This document shows, in pieces, positions 13,101-23,290 of a stretch of 64,000 bases of DNA; the first letter of the stretch is position 1, and each line of letters starts with the position of its first letter. The position numbers were made by a program, and so were the translations under genes. The notes below the pieces were generated by a model. It was not told where the DNA came from and did not search any database. It was given only the letters and a program-made list of their open reading frames with translations. Source of the DNA: Prunella strophiata (lineage: Eukaryota > Chordata > Aves > Passeriformes > Prunellidae); assembly GCA_036583965.1 (NCBI GenBank), contig JAZBQD010000021.1, forward strand, positions 20,241,620 to 20,305,619. The letters are read 5' to 3'.

Positions 13101-16100
13101 AGTTCTTCTGTGTCCCTGCAGGTCAGTGTCACCTGGAGGAGTGGCTGTGAGACATTCCTGCTCTCTGTCCCCACTCTGAGGAGCACTGGGCTGAGCTCTG
13201 CAGTGCAGCATTTGAAAGCCAGGAGTTTGCAAAAATCAGGAGTGATTCATTAACAGCAAAAAGGTCTAATTAATATTTGAAAGTGCTCCAGCCACATCCT
13301 GCTGCTGGCAGGGAAGAGCCCCCCAGCATCCCCAGCGCTGCTCCGGCCCCTGGAGCTCCTGACTAGAGCATTAACTGCCTCCAGAGCAGGAGGCTGAAAT
13401 AATCAGCAAAATCATTTCCCTTTCAAAGGGGAGATTTGCTGTTTCTTGGTATTTTCTGCTGTGCAGCACTTGGTCTGCTGGAGCTGAGACAGGCGTGGGG
13501 GGACATCACATCTGCAGAGAGCCAAAGCCCCTGGGAATGATGCTCCTGCAGCAGGCTGTGCTGGTGGCATTGGGCTGTGGGGCTTTGGGTTCAAACCTGG
13601 CAGTGCCCATCCTCAGGTGTCCATGCTGTCCTTCCTCCCATCCAACACGCAGGACACAGCCAAGTTGGAAATGTCCCTCCTCTCAAATCAGCAAAAAGAT
13701 TTCACTGATCTTCCCCTTCCAAGTGGATATTCTTCTTTGCACCACACTCAAAGCCAACAGAAACTCCTCTGCCCTGACAGACTTTTTCACTCTCCTAGAG
13801 TCTGGTAACAAACTCAAAACCACTTGGGAAGCCCCTGCCAGTCCCCTCTGGGGCTCTGAGCAGGAGCAGTGGGTGCACAAGTGCCGTGGGGTGGGGAGGC
13901 AGCTGCCAGGAGTGCCTGTGCCAGTTTGCAGGGCAGCGTGGCACCGCGCCGGCTCCGCGTGCCAGAGCTCGGCTGGCACGGCACAGCCACGCCGTCACTG
14001 CCACCAAGCTGGTGACACCTGTTACCAAACAGTCTCCCAGGCTTCCGAGTGACATCTGTCCCCTAGAGCAGGGATGGTGTGCCTGGGGTGGGCTCCTCCT
14101 GGGGGCAGCTCCGGGCTGCTGACCTCTCCTCACCTGTGTGCAGGGTTGAAATGTGGGACTCACAGAGCCCCAGTGTGAGGCCAGCACTATCCCTGTTTGT
14201 CCAGCAGGTCCTAGAACATTCCTGACCCTCTCTCTAGACCAGGCTGAAGTCACCTGATTTACCTAAAAAATCATTTTTTATGCATGCTTCAGCTATCTTA
14301 GAGCTCCCCAAAGCCACTCAGTGCTTCATTTCTCGAGCCAAAGTGTTCCCTAGGTCAATAGTTGGTTGTACCTTTGATGTGGGAATTGTGTTGTGTTTGC
14401 CAGGAACAAACTGCCCTGTGGGAGAGGGTGTTGACACAGGTGAGGGTTTGATCCTGCAGCTCACCTCGAGGAGCAAAGGGGCTCTTGTTCTCCACATCCT
14501 GGGAAGCAGCTCCAGCAGCCTCTTGGTCCCCGTGAGGTCTCAGCACTCAGTGAAGGGTGTTCAAACTACAGCAGAGTCCCAAGGGCCCTTTTGTGTTTGC
14601 AGTGAGGATTTTGCAACTTGAGGAACCTCATGGCAGAAATCTCCACGGTTTGAGTTGGGAAGTGTTGGTCTCTATTTCCTGTGTCTCCTTCTGCATCTCA
14701 CTGGGGGGGTGGTGAGGGCTGGGAGCAGGCTGTCCAGAGAAGCTGTGGCTGCCCCTGGATCCCTGGAAGTGTCCCAGGCCAGGCTGGACAGGGCTTGGAG
14801 CAGCCTGGGACAGTGACAGGTGTCCCTGCCCATGACAGGGGTGGGACAAGATGAGTTTTAAGGTCCTTCCAACCCCAACCTTTCCCTAATTCTGTGTTTT
14901 TAACTGGATAAATATATCTATAACTGCCTGTAACTCCAGCAAAGGGCAGAGCCTGCTCAATATGCAGCTCAGCAGAGCCTTTAACATTTCACAGAACAGA
15001 TGCCCACTGAGCATCTTGAAACAAATCCAAAGGTAGCAGTGATGGCTGCTGTCAGGGAAGCAACAATCCCACGTGCCACGAGGTGCTGCTGCCACGGCTT
15101 TGTGTGGGGACAGGAGCTGGGTGCCATGGCCCAGGCAGGCAGAGGAGATGGGGAGTCAGAGACCCTCATCTTGTCAGCCAGAATTCCCCTTCTGGTGCAG
15201 CTGTCTGAGCACAGGGAATGCTGGTTGTGGCTCTGAGCTGCACCCCGCTGGATGGAGCAGCTGGGATGGATGGGACACAGCACCAGCAGCTGCCCACAGG
15301 GGCTGGTGGGTTCATGGGGCAAGGGACTCACCTGTGACCCCTGGGAAGACAGGCACAGTCCTTGCTGTGGCTCTCAGGGCAGCACCACTTTGGAAATGAC
15401 ACTCAGCACTGCTGGGGACAGTCGTGGAGCAAATTCAGCATCCTTTTAACTGGTCTGGGAATTCCCCAGTGGCTTGGGAAGCAGGGAATGCTGGATGTGG
15501 CACTGCACAGGCTGCCTGATGTGCTGGGCTGGAAGCAGATGGTGCAGGGCAGAGGGTAACAGGGCTGTCCTCAGTGGATGGCATCCCCCAGAGCACTCGG
15601 GGCTGTCAGCGTGGGAAGTGACAGCCAGGGCCTGGTGCTGGAGAGGAGATGGAGAGGAAGAGACAGGGGGAATTACAGAGCTGGTCCCAGGAGTCACAGT
15701 AGTCACAATAATAATGTGACACATGCCCTCCCTGTGCTGTGCTGCCAGTGGAATGGAGGGATCTGTGTGGGAAGCAGTGATGGGGTCTGTGGGGAGCAGA
15801 GAGGAGAACTGTGAGGGATCACTCACTCCATCAGGGCAGAGGGAAACCAAGTGTGCCTGGTTTCCTGTACTGACATCCAAAAGAACAGCATGGGAACTGT
15901 GTGCCACTGAACCAGGGCTGAATTCCCTCTCCTCTCCCCATCTTCTCTGTGTGAATAAGCAGCTCCTGCTCCTGCCTCTCCCAGTGCCACCGTTTAATGA
16001 ATGTCCCCTGTCCCTCCATGTGTCAGTCACACACCACAGGATCAGGGTGCAGAAGGCAGTTCATCACAGCAGCCACGATTCCTTCACACTCCAAGCAGCC

Positions 16101-19100
16101 AAACACCCAGAGAGCCCCAGTTTCAAACTTTCCCCAACTTCAGAATATTCCAGCCAGCCTTCAGCATCCACAGAGTGCCAAGGGGCAGGCAAATCCAGGA
16201 ACAATTAATCATTCCCTGGCTGAGCTGAGCTGCTCAGGATTTTGGCAGGTGCCAGCTGAGCAGGGACACAGCTCTTCTGGGGAGCAGCCTGGATTTTCAG
16301 GACTGATTCTGATGTTTCCTTGCCCTGACAGTGTAAATCTCTGGGCCTTTGCTGCACCACAGTGCCAGAGGTGAGCTGGAAATGGGTTGTGAAAACTGCA
16401 TCACTGCTGGCACATCCTGTGGTACCTGGGCTGGCCTGATTACACCTGTGGGGAGGACAGGCTGGACCAAACATCTTGCTCAGGACAGGCTCATTTCCCC
16501 AATATCATTCCCCACCTTTTTTTTTTTTTTTTTTTGTGGAATCACAGAATGGTTTTGTTTGGAAGGACCTTAGAACTCATCTCATTCCACCTTCCACTAT
16601 CCCAGGTGGGTCCAAGCCCTGTCCAGCCTGCCTTGGACACTTGCAGGGATTCAGGGGCAGTCTCAGCTGCCCTGGGCACCCTGTGCCTCCCCACCTCACA
16701 GGGCAGGATTCCTTCCCAACGTCCCATCTAACCCTGCCTTGTAGCAGTGGGAACCCATTCCCCTGGCAGCACCAGCAGAGTGGCACATCCACATGCCAGG
16801 AAAGGCAGAGGGGGGTCAGGGGAGCAGCCTGTGATGGAGCTGTTTGTTTTCCAGGAGACACAGCAGCATACAAGGATGGGGTGTACTGGATCAAGGGCCG
16901 CACCTCCGTGGACATCATCAAGAACGGGGGCTTCAAAGTCAGCGCGCTGGAGGTGGAGAGGCAGCTCCTCACACACCCCCACATCACAGGTCTGTGCTCT
17001 GCCCCCTGCCCCGAGGGGACACAGCCTGGGGACACTGCTCTGGGGGCAGCCCTGCCTCAGCAGTGCCTGCAGCTCCCTCCCACGAGGGGATGTTCAAATC
17101 CCACAGCTCCTGCTCTCCCAGGGCGGAGCTGAGTCAGCAGCAGCTCCTGGCTGATTTGGGGAATGAGGCTGTGATTAAATCTGCCCTGCCCTTGTGCATG
17201 ACCCTGTGCAAGGGGTCAGAAGTGGTGGCCCCAGCTCCACACCACTCTGTGCATCATCTTCCTCCCCCTTGACATTCTCAAACCTTGGAGCTTCCTGCCT
17301 TTTCCACAGTGAAAAGCTCTGTTCTCGTGTCAGCACAGAGACCCTCGGTGTTTTCTCGTGCTGACATCCCGGGGCATTTTCCTCCTCCCCCCTGAGCCCT
17401 GCTGTGCCCCCCTGGGCCCCAGGAGGTGCCCAGGTGCCTGAGGGCAGTGCCTGCTGTCCCTGCAGACGTGGCAGTGATCGGGCCCCCGGACATGGTGTGG
17501 GGCCAGCGGGTCAGCGCCGTGGTGAAGCTGCGCAAGGGAGAGATGCTCTCCGTCAGGGACCTGAAGGACTGGGCCAGGTACAACCCCACAGGAGGGACAC
17601 AGCAAGGGCAGGCTCAAAGCAGCAGTGTCCTCACAGGGACATGTCCTAGGATCATCACAGTCATGNNNNNNNNNNNNNNNNNNNNNNNNNNNNNNNNNNN
17701 NNNNNNNNNNNNNNNNNNNNNNNNNNNNNNNNNNNNNNNNNNNNNNNNNNNNNNNNNNNNNNNNNNNNNNNNNNNNNNNNNNNNNNNNNNNNNNNNNNNN
17801 NNNNNNNNNNNNNNNNNNNNNNNNNNNNNNNNNNNNNNNNNNNNNNNNNNNNNNNNNNNNNNNNNNNNNNNNNNNNNNNNNNNNNNNNNNNNNNNNNNNN
17901 NNNNNNNNNNNNNNNNNNNNNNNNNNNNNNNNNNNNNNNNNNNNNNNNNNNNNNNNNNNNNNNNNNNNNNNNNNNNNNNNNNNNNNNNNNNNNNNNNNNN
18001 NNNNNNNNNNNNNNNNNNNNNNNNNNNNNNNNNNNNNNNNNNNNNNNNNNNNNNNNNNNNNNNNNNNNNNNNNNNNNNNNNNNNNNNNNNNNNNNNNNNN
18101 NNNNNNNNNNNNNNNNNNNNNNNNNNNNNNNNNNNNNNNNNNNNNNNNNNNNNNNNNNNNNNNNNAATGAAATATCTTTTGCCTTCAATTTTAGTTGACA
18201 AATACAATACGAGAATTCCATTGATCCTTTTAAAACAGACCATTGTATTAGTCTTTGGATTTAGTGAATTTTCCAAGCCTATTTCCAATCTGATCCAATT
18301 AAAGCTACGAACTGTGCATGGCAATCACAAGGCCTTTCCCATTTTGGTTCAAAAACCCTCTCATAATACCTACCTCAAGGAATTGCTTTTATCCTCTGGT
18401 GACTCAACGGATCCCCATAAAAAATCAAGAGCCACATTTTAGATGGGCAAATGTTTTGACATGGATGGACACCAGCGCTGGGACCCTGTAACAGGGATTT
18501 TTTGTAAGGAATTTATTCCCCTTCCCTGGGGCTGTATTACCTGTAACACCTTGGAGGTAGGGCAGGATCTGACAGGAATACTTCCTACACCCTGGAACTG
18601 TGGGTGTTTGTCCTTGGACCTCATCGTAGGTGGTCCAAAAAAGTCCCTTTTTTGATGTTATTCTTCCCAACGTCCCATCTAACCCTGCCTTGTAGCAGTG
18701 GGAACCATTCCCCTGGCAGCACCAGCAGAGTGGCACATCCACATGCCAGGAAAGGCAGAGGGGGGTCAGGGGAGCAGCCTGTGATGGAGCTGTTTGTTTT
18801 CCAGGAGACACAGCAGCATACAAGGATGGGGTGTAATGGATCAAGGGCCGCACCTCCGTGGACATCATCAAGAACGGGGGCTTCAAAGTCAGCGCGCTGG
18901 AGGTGGAGAGGCAGCTCCTCACACACCCCCACATCACAGGTCTGTGCTCTGCCCCCTGCCCCGAGGGGACACAGCCTGGGGACACTGCTCTGGGGGCAGC
19001 CCTGCCTCAGCAGTGCCTGCAGCTCCCTCCCACGAGGGGATGTTCAAATCCCACAGCTCCTGCTCTCCCAGGGCGGAGCTGAGTCAGCAGCAGCTCCTGG

Positions 19101-21056
19101 CTGATTTGGGGAATGAGGCTGTGATTAAATCTGCCCTGCCCTTGTGCATGACCCTGTGCAAGGGGTCAGAAGTGGTGGCCCCAGCTCCACACCACTCTGT
19201 GCATCATCTTCCTCCCCCTTGACATTCTCAAACCTTGGAGCTTCCTGCCTTTTCCACAGTGAAAAGCTCTGTTCTCGTGTCAGCACAGAGACCCTCGGTG
19301 TTTTCTCGTGCTGACATCCCGGGGCATTTTCCTCCTCCCCCCTGAGCCCTGCTGTGCCCCCCTGGGCCCCAGGAGGTGCCCAGGTGCCTGAGGGCAGTGC
19401 CTGCTGTCCCTGCAGACGTGGCAGTGATCGGGCCCCCGGACATGGTGTGGGGCCAGCGGGTCAGCGCCGTGGTGAAGCTGCGCAAGGGAGAGATGCTCTC
19501 CGTCAGGGACCTGAAGGACTGGGCCAGGTACAACCCCACAGGAGGGACACAGCAAGGGCAGGCTCAAAGCAGCAGTGTCCTCACAGGGACATGTCCTAGG
19601 ATCACACAGTCATGGAATGGTTTGGGTGGGAAGGGATCTTAAAGCTCATCCAGTGTCAGCCCCTCCATGGCAGGGACATGTTCCACTAGCCCAGGTGGCT
19701 CCAAGCTGTGTCCAACCTGGCCTTGGACACTTCCAGGGGATCCAAGGGCAGCCACAGCTTTTCCTGGGCACCTGTGCCAGGGCCTCTTCACCCTCCCAGG
19801 GAAGAATTTCTTCCCAATCCCATCCATCCCTGCCCTTTGCCAGTTTGAAGCCATTCCCCCTTGTCCAAGCACTCCAGGCCCTATTAAAAAGTTCTCATCA
19901 AAAGTCTCCTCTTTTCCCATCTGAAGAAGCCCAGCTCTCACAGGTTTTTTTCTCAGAGAAGAAACACTCACTGTGCTTTAGGTGGCTGCTCATCCCTCAG
20001 TCTCATGCCAGGGACACTGGTGACCCAGCCAGGAGATCCCTTCATCCCCCACCTGCAGCCTTGGGGGTCCCCCAGGCTGCTCTGGGGGTCCCTGGCGCCA
20101 GGCAGGGGGCTTTGCTCAGCCCCCCCTGTACTCCCCTGCCTGCCCCCCTCCCAGAGCGTTCCCTGCACGTCTCTTCCCGTCGCTGTCCCCAGCTCTGTGA
20201 CAGGGACGTTGCTCTTGTGCCCTTGAACGCAAATCCCCCGCGGGGTCCGGCTGTGCTCCTGCCCAGCGCCGGCCCCGCCCGCCTCTCCCTCTCGCCCTGT
20301 CTCTCCCCTTTATTTTTTCTGTCACTTAGGCTCACTGGGCCGCTGTTCTCGCACTCCCTGGCAGGAGACACATGTCCCTCTTCAGAGTGATTCATTTTGC
20401 GGCTTTCGCCTTCCCCGGTGCTTCCCGGCGACAGGCGCCATCCCGAGTTAGCGGCTCCATATGGCCGGGTGCGGGTGGCGCGGGGGGAGGAGGCCGGCCG
20501 GGGCTCCAGGGGCTCGGCAGACTTGGCATCTCTCGTTAGAGCCAGTGCCAGGCGCTGCCGGAGCCGGGCACGGCCCCGGGTTGGTGGCACACGGGCAGCA
20601 GAAGGCAGGAGAGCACGGGATGGTGCTCGGGGCTGCGATCGCTGAGCACACCCCGGGGAGGGACTCACCTGCGGGCCCCTCGGGGGCTGCCACCAGGAGC
20701 TGTGTGCTGTCCCTGTCCTGGGGACAGTCACTGATCCAGCCCAGGAGTCCCCAGGGATGAGCTGCTCCAGCAGAGACAGGCTGGGATCAAACATCCACCA
20801 CATCTCCGGGGGGGCTGAGCTTAATTGGGCTCCTGGGGTGTGGGTGGGGGTCCCAGGTGGGGCTGGGTGGGGCTGTGGGTGCTCCTGGGAGGGCTCAGCC
20901 GGTCCTGCCAGGTGTAAGAGCTCAGTTTGGTGTTGCAGGGACAGCATGGCTCCCTATGCCATCCCCACAGAGCTGATCGTGGTGGAGGAGATCCCGCGCA
21001 ACCAGATGGGCAAAGTCAACAAGAAGGAGCTCCTGAAGCGTTTTTACCCAGCCTAG
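1065..21056 (+). CDS. ACSF3: ACSF3, acyl-CoA synthetase family member 3 (C-terminal part, four exons)
   Basis: This is the 3' end of the gene for mitochondrial malonyl-CoA/methylmalonyl-CoA synthetase, an ANL-superfamily enzyme that activates malonate as an acyl-adenylate and then as the CoA thioester. The recognised exons are 1065-1191, 16855-16989, 17466-17577 and 20939-21056, all with GT-AG borders and matching phases (split codons after 1191, 16989 and 17577). The spliced peptide has [29 protein letters not shown] and PRNQMGK, whose lysine is the adenylation-domain catalytic lysine; TAG ends it at 21054-21056. The family is about 575 residues; roughly the first 430 lie left of the window, and no further exon was recognised in 1-1064. 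Two of the exons are repeated at 18805-18939 and 19416-19527. Exon lengths (135 and 112 nt) mean that splicing in both pairs would break the frame. Identity rests on recalled similarity to human ACSF3 and on synteny. Confidence 0.93.
1205..1264. repeat. GGGACA-type hexanucleotide repeat
   Basis: Runs of ggacag/gggacagg directly after the ACSF3 donor at 1192. The GGGAC core recurs in the arrays at 24526, 25036 and 30047. Confidence 0.9.
1557..1840 (+). repeat. CR1 LINE 3' end, older subfamily
   Basis: Reads aggctcaggttggacatcag, then ggaggtcttttccaacctca and the terminal gattctgggattctctgatt, the typical octamer-like end of CR1. Confidence 0.85.
3130..3240 (-). repeat. CR1 LINE 3' end fragment
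   Basis: Reverse-complement terminus (cacagaattatggagtggtt) followed by the ccttccactagaccaggttg segment. Confidence 0.8.
3700..3870 (+). repeat. CR1 LINE 3' end
   Basis: gaggccctggcacagggtgc through tcccttccaacccaaaacat and a terminal atgatcctatga. It lies just before the CCAT repeat. Confidence 0.85.
3928..4331. repeat. (CCAT)n tetranucleotide microsatellite
   Basis: About 400 bp of tccatccatc with single-base slips (catcatcc, ccctcc). It gives a spurious open frame rich in Ser-Ile-His-Pro on + and Met-Asp-Gly-Trp on -. Not coding. Confidence 0.98.
5523..5945. repeat. Two CR1 fragments in opposite orientation
   Basis: A short minus-orientation terminus (atagaatcatggaatagttt) at about 5523-5595 is followed by a plus-orientation CR1 from about 5600, ending gatgaccttcaagatctttt and gattctgtgatt near 5943. 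Confidence 0.8.
6842..6925 (+). repeat. CR1 LINE 3' tip
   Basis: ggctttaaggtcccttccaa followed by the terminal gattccctgattctgtgatt. Confidence 0.8.
7335..7465 (+). repeat. CR1 LINE fragment
   Basis: gtgagggtgggcaggccctg, then cagagcagctgtggctgccc. Truncated before the 3' tip. Confidence 0.75.
9285..9760 (-). repeat. CR1 LINE 3' end, long copy
   Basis: Starts atcatggaatatcctcagct and continues through ggacaccttccactacccca, ctgtgccagggcctgcccac and ttaaagccattccctgtgtt, a CR1 reverse complement of nearly 500 bp. Confidence 0.85.
11235..11420 (+). repeat. CR1 LINE 3' end
   Basis: ctggcacagctgcccagggc through gccttaagggccttttccaa and the terminal attccaatgattc. Confidence 0.8.
14712..14898 (+). 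repeat. CR1 LINE 3' end
   Basis: gtccagagaagctgtggctg through gttttaaggtccttccaacc and a terminal ctaattctgtg. Confidence 0.8.
16517..16745 (-). repeat. CR1 LINE 3' end with poly-T tract
   Basis: A T run of about 19 bases (16517-16535) precedes tggaatcacagaatggtttt and a CR1 reverse complement reaching gtcccatctaaccctgcctt. The left edge of the ACSF3 duplication falls inside this element. Confidence 0.85.
16855..16989 (+). CDS. ACSF3: ACSF3 exon, intact copy (hinge and C-terminal subdomain)
   Basis: This 135-nt exon encodes [16 protein letters not shown] through LLTHPHIT with a clean acceptor (tttccag) and donor (gtctgt). It holds the GR-T-x-D-I-I-K hinge motif and the [10 protein letters not shown] motif of ANL enzymes. 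It is the intact version of the sequence repeated at 18805-18939, which has a stop codon at the Tyr of YW. Confidence 0.92.
17466..17577 (+). CDS. ACSF3: ACSF3 exon [15 protein letters not shown], copy 1
   Basis: The 112-nt exon encodes [10 protein letters not shown] through LKDWAR, with acceptor ctgcag and donor gtacaa. I see no sequence difference from the copy at 19416-19527, so either could be the transcribed one. The assembly gap starts 88 bp after this exon. Confidence 0.9.
17666..18165. other. Assembly gap, 500 N
   Basis: Exactly 500 ambiguous bases, a common placeholder length rather than a measured size. It separates duplication copy A from the AT-rich segment that precedes copy B. 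Confidence 0.99.
18166..18662. other. Unidentified AT-rich segment between the gap and copy B
   Basis: About 500 bp whose base composition differs sharply from its surroundings and which has no counterpart next to copy A. It has short open frames on both strands (for example about 70 codons from 18443 on +) but nothing I recognise. At 18636-18654 lies CAAAAAAG-TCC-CTTTTTTG, a perfect 8-bp stem with a 3-base loop, and TGGACC...GGTCCA flanks 18615-18637; both sit just left of the junction. A fragment of an endogenous retrovirus or another mobile element is possible, but no LTR, primer site or protein domain was confirmed. Confidence 0.5.
18805..18939 (+). pseudogene. ACSF3: Duplicated ACSF3 exon with premature stop
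   Basis: This matches 16855-16989 at a constant offset of 1950 bp. The visible coding difference is C16886 to A18836, changing TAC (Tyr) to TAA at 18834-18836. A transcript using this copy would stop within ten codons of the exon start. The splice sites are intact. It may be a real exon duplication, a null haplotype stitched in by the assembler, or a sequencing error in a falsely duplicated contig end. Confidence 0.85.
19416..19527 (+). CDS. ACSF3: Duplicated ACSF3 exon [15 protein letters not shown], copy 2
   Basis: This is the second copy of 17466-17577, with the same acceptor, donor and phase and no coding difference seen. It lies on continuous sequence with the terminal exon at 20939, whereas copy 1 is cut off from it by the gap. 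A valid transcript can use copy 1 or copy 2 but not both pairs in tandem, because the phases clash. Confidence 0.75.
19601..19925 (-). repeat. CR1 LINE 3' end
   Basis: atcacacagtcatggaatgg through ctgtgccagggcctcttcac to the cttttcccatctgaagaagc region. The duplication's right end lies at its start. Confidence 0.85.
20150..20700. promoter_or_regulatory. Intragenic CpG-rich island in the last ACSF3 intron
   Basis: CpG-dense sequence (cgctgtcccc, cccgcggggtccggc, cgccggccccgcccgcc, gcggctccatatggccgggt) stands out from the CR1-rich intron on both sides. No exon was recognised. It may be an alternative or antisense promoter. Confidence 0.5.
20939..21056 (+). CDS. ACSF3: ACSF3 terminal coding exon with catalytic lysine
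   Basis: The exon follows tgttgcag and encodes [12 protein letters not shown] through KRFYPA, then [11 protein letters not shown] is the A10 motif of acyl-adenylating enzymes. The two-base remainder of the upstream exon plus the first G here rebuilds the arginine codon, which supports direct splicing from 17577 or 19527. Confidence 0.93.
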
Positions 21057-21482
21057 GGCACACCTGGGGGGGCCTGGCCCTGACCCAGGCCATTCTGCCC
21101 CTGAGGAGGAGCCAAGGCATCATCCCTGGCAGCTCTGGGCTCACTGCAGCCTGATCCTTGAATAATGTCCCATAAAAGTGGGGTTTGTCCCTCCTGGCTG
21201 AGCTGAGCCAGAGCTGCCAGAGTCAGGGTTTCCTTGTGGGGAGCCCTTTGGAGGAATCACAGAATCACAGAATGGTTTGGGTTGGAAGGGACCTTAAAGC
21301 CCATCCAGTCCCACCCCCTGCCATGGCAGGGACACCTTCCACTGTCCCAGGGTGCTCCAAGCCTCATCCAACCTTGGGCACTTCCAGGGATCCAGGGGCA
21401 GCCACAGCTGCTCTGGGCACCCTGTGCCAGGATTCTCCCCACCCTCACAGGGAATGATTTCCCAGCAGAAATAAAGAATAAA
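21057..21482 (+). other. ACSF3: ACSF3 3' UTR and candidate poly(A) signals
   Basis: After the stop codon, a variant signal cataaa lies at 21171-21176. Two AATAAA motifs lie at 21470-21475 and 21477-21482, just past a minus-strand CR1 at 21255-21465. Which one is used cannot be told from sequence. Confidence 0.5.
21255..21465 (-). repeat. CR1 LINE 3' end in the ACSF3 3' region
   Basis: aatcacagaatcacagaatg with ggttggaagggaccttaaag, ending at accctcacagggaatgattt. The doubled aatcacag is the CR1 terminal microsatellite. Confidence 0.9.
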
Positions 21483-22184
21483 TTCAAAATCACACATAAA
21501 TACTGACTGTGTTATCCAGTGTATCCACCACCACCAAGTGATCCCAGTCACTATTGATAAATGCCATTTTTAAACATGGAAGTTTGTCCCTGTTTGACCC
21601 CACACATGAGCTGCCAGCCCCAGGGGGTCGATGATGCCAGCAGGGCACAGCAGCCCCCAACCAGTGGGTCCATCTGCTCTGGTCCTGTCCAGTGCTGAGG
21701 GGGTGACAGGCAGCAGCTTCCAGCTTTCCCAGCAGCTGATGGGGCTCTGGAAGCACCAGGGAGGGCAGGAGGAACAAGGAGCACGAGTAATTACAGGGAT
21801 TCCTTTGTTAGGGTCACTAGAGCCCCAAAAATCTGGGAGGACATGTAGAGAACATAGAAAGGACATGGAGGGGACCGTGGCAGGCACATGGTGCTGGGCA
21901 GAGCAGGCAGGGAGGGGCTGGGGAAAAGGGGAAGGGGATGTGGATGGGGACAGGTTTCTCCAGCCCATCTGTACAGGGGTCTGGCCATGGGCCCACTCTG
22001 TCCATCCCAACACCCTGCTCACAGGGGCATCTCCTGGATTCCAGTACTTCAGGCTCAAAAGGACTTGAGATGGGGACAGGAGGGACACCCAGAGCTCCTG
22101 AGCCACCCCTCACTGTGCCACATGGCAGGCACAGGGACACACGTGTGCAGCCCAGCACCAGGGGGAGGGCCCGAGCCCATCCTT

Positions 22185-23290
22185 TGTTAAAACATCAACG
22201 ATGCAGTAAATTTTTTAACTTACCAAATAGATCAATATCAAATTATCATGTCTCGCATTCATAACTCTTAAGCAAGCAACAATGGAGAGAGACAAGGTCA
22301 CTGGAGAATAAATAGCAGCAAAAGCTCTTAATGATCTATCATCCTGGACAAGCCCGGGCACCCCGCACCAGCCCGGTGACAAGATCATTAATAAACCTCT
22401 GCAGGAGCCATCGATTGCTCTGATGGATGGGCACAGGTAGCAAATGCTGTAAAACACCTGGCTGTCACACACAGAACGAGAGTTTGACTCTCACCCCGGC
22501 ACAGGGACCTGCCTGGGGCTGTGCTGGGTTTGCTCCTCGGGGATTCCCACAGGAGGGGGGTCAGGGGTGACCCCCAGTTTGGGGCTGCCATCCGTGCTGG
22601 ACCCTCATGCTCCCAGCTCCACTCCCTGTAGGTGGGAGCTGTTAATTAAAAGCCTCATTAAAGCACCTGGTCACAGTGGTGTGTGTGGAGCTGACATGGA
22701 TGGAGATGGGGTGGGGTGACCTAGTGCCACTGGATGAACCTGGAGAGCTCCAGGAGCACAAACACAGCCAGGACCACAGGGATGGATGGGCTCCCAAGGC
22801 TGTGGGCTCTGCTCCTCCCCACTGCATCCCTCGGGGTGCAGGGGGGGCTCTGTGTGTCCCCCCCAGCTGCAGGCTCTGTGCTTGCCAGCCACATCAGCAC
22901 TGACGGTGGGATCATATGTACACAACCATTCAATTACCCCGTAATGGCTGCAGGCGATTAAGCCATCAATCTCCTTCATTAGGGCCTGCCAGGCCCGGCC
23001 CAGCATCGCCCAATAAAACCATTAAAACAACAACAACAACCACCCAGAGCAGCAGCTGTAATGCATTGACCATAACCTCAGCCCGTGACAGCGCTGGGGG
23101 TGTCCCCCAGCTGGGGACCCAGTCACCCCGAGGGGGTCTTGCCCTGCTGGGGTGTCCCCGGGGAGCTGGGGGCTGCCCACCCCTCCGTGCCCCCCCAGCT
23201 CGGCACGCCAGGACCCGCTGCAGCACTTTATAGCTGACATTATCTTTTATTGCCACATAAAATCCAAGCTCCGGTGGCTTTATGGGGCTG
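22185..23290. other. AT-rich islands between ACSF3 and CDH15, candidate conserved non-coding elements
   Basis: No gene was recognised. Segments near 22185-22480 (cgatgcagtaaattttttaa, tcattaataaacctctgcag), 22915-23080 (caattaccccgtaatggctg, ggcgattaagccatcaatct) and 23220-23285 are AT-rich, non-repetitive and rich in ATTA/TAAT cores. This is the usual look of vertebrate conserved enhancers. The call is compositional only. Confidence 0.4.

Larger units (their letters stand above)
1192..16854 (+). other. ACSF3: Large ACSF3 intron (15.7 kb)
   Basis: The intron has no recognisable exon on either strand. It holds about ten CR1 fragments, a long CCAT tetranucleotide repeat, and several AT-rich islands (near 2096-2430, 4625-4985, 6225-6395, 7545-7760 and 10660-10830) that stand out from GC-rich surroundings. 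Its open frames are short and have no family signature. Confidence 0.75.
16712..17665 (+). repeat. Direct duplication block, copy A
   Basis: The block runs from inside a minus-strand CR1 3' end (cttcccaacg...) through two ACSF3 exons to the edge of the N gap. It aligns colinearly to 18663-19614 with very few differences: one missing C in copy B (gggaaccca against gggaacca), the TAC/TAA change, and small changes by the gap. Confidence 0.92.
18663..19614 (+). repeat. Direct duplication block, copy B
   Basis: Second copy of 16712-17665. Its left edge abuts AT-rich DNA of unknown origin. Its right edge runs without a break into a full CR1 3' end at 19601, which copy A lacks because the gap intervenes. 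Continuity on the right suggests copy B is correctly joined to the ACSF3 terminal exon. Confidence 0.92.

Noticed and set aside
18166..18662. Calling the AT-rich segment an endogenous retroviral envelope fragment
   Set aside because: A short open frame near 18443 has several cysteines and tryptophans, but I could not match it to any family, and no LTR or other viral landmark is visible. Left as unidentified.
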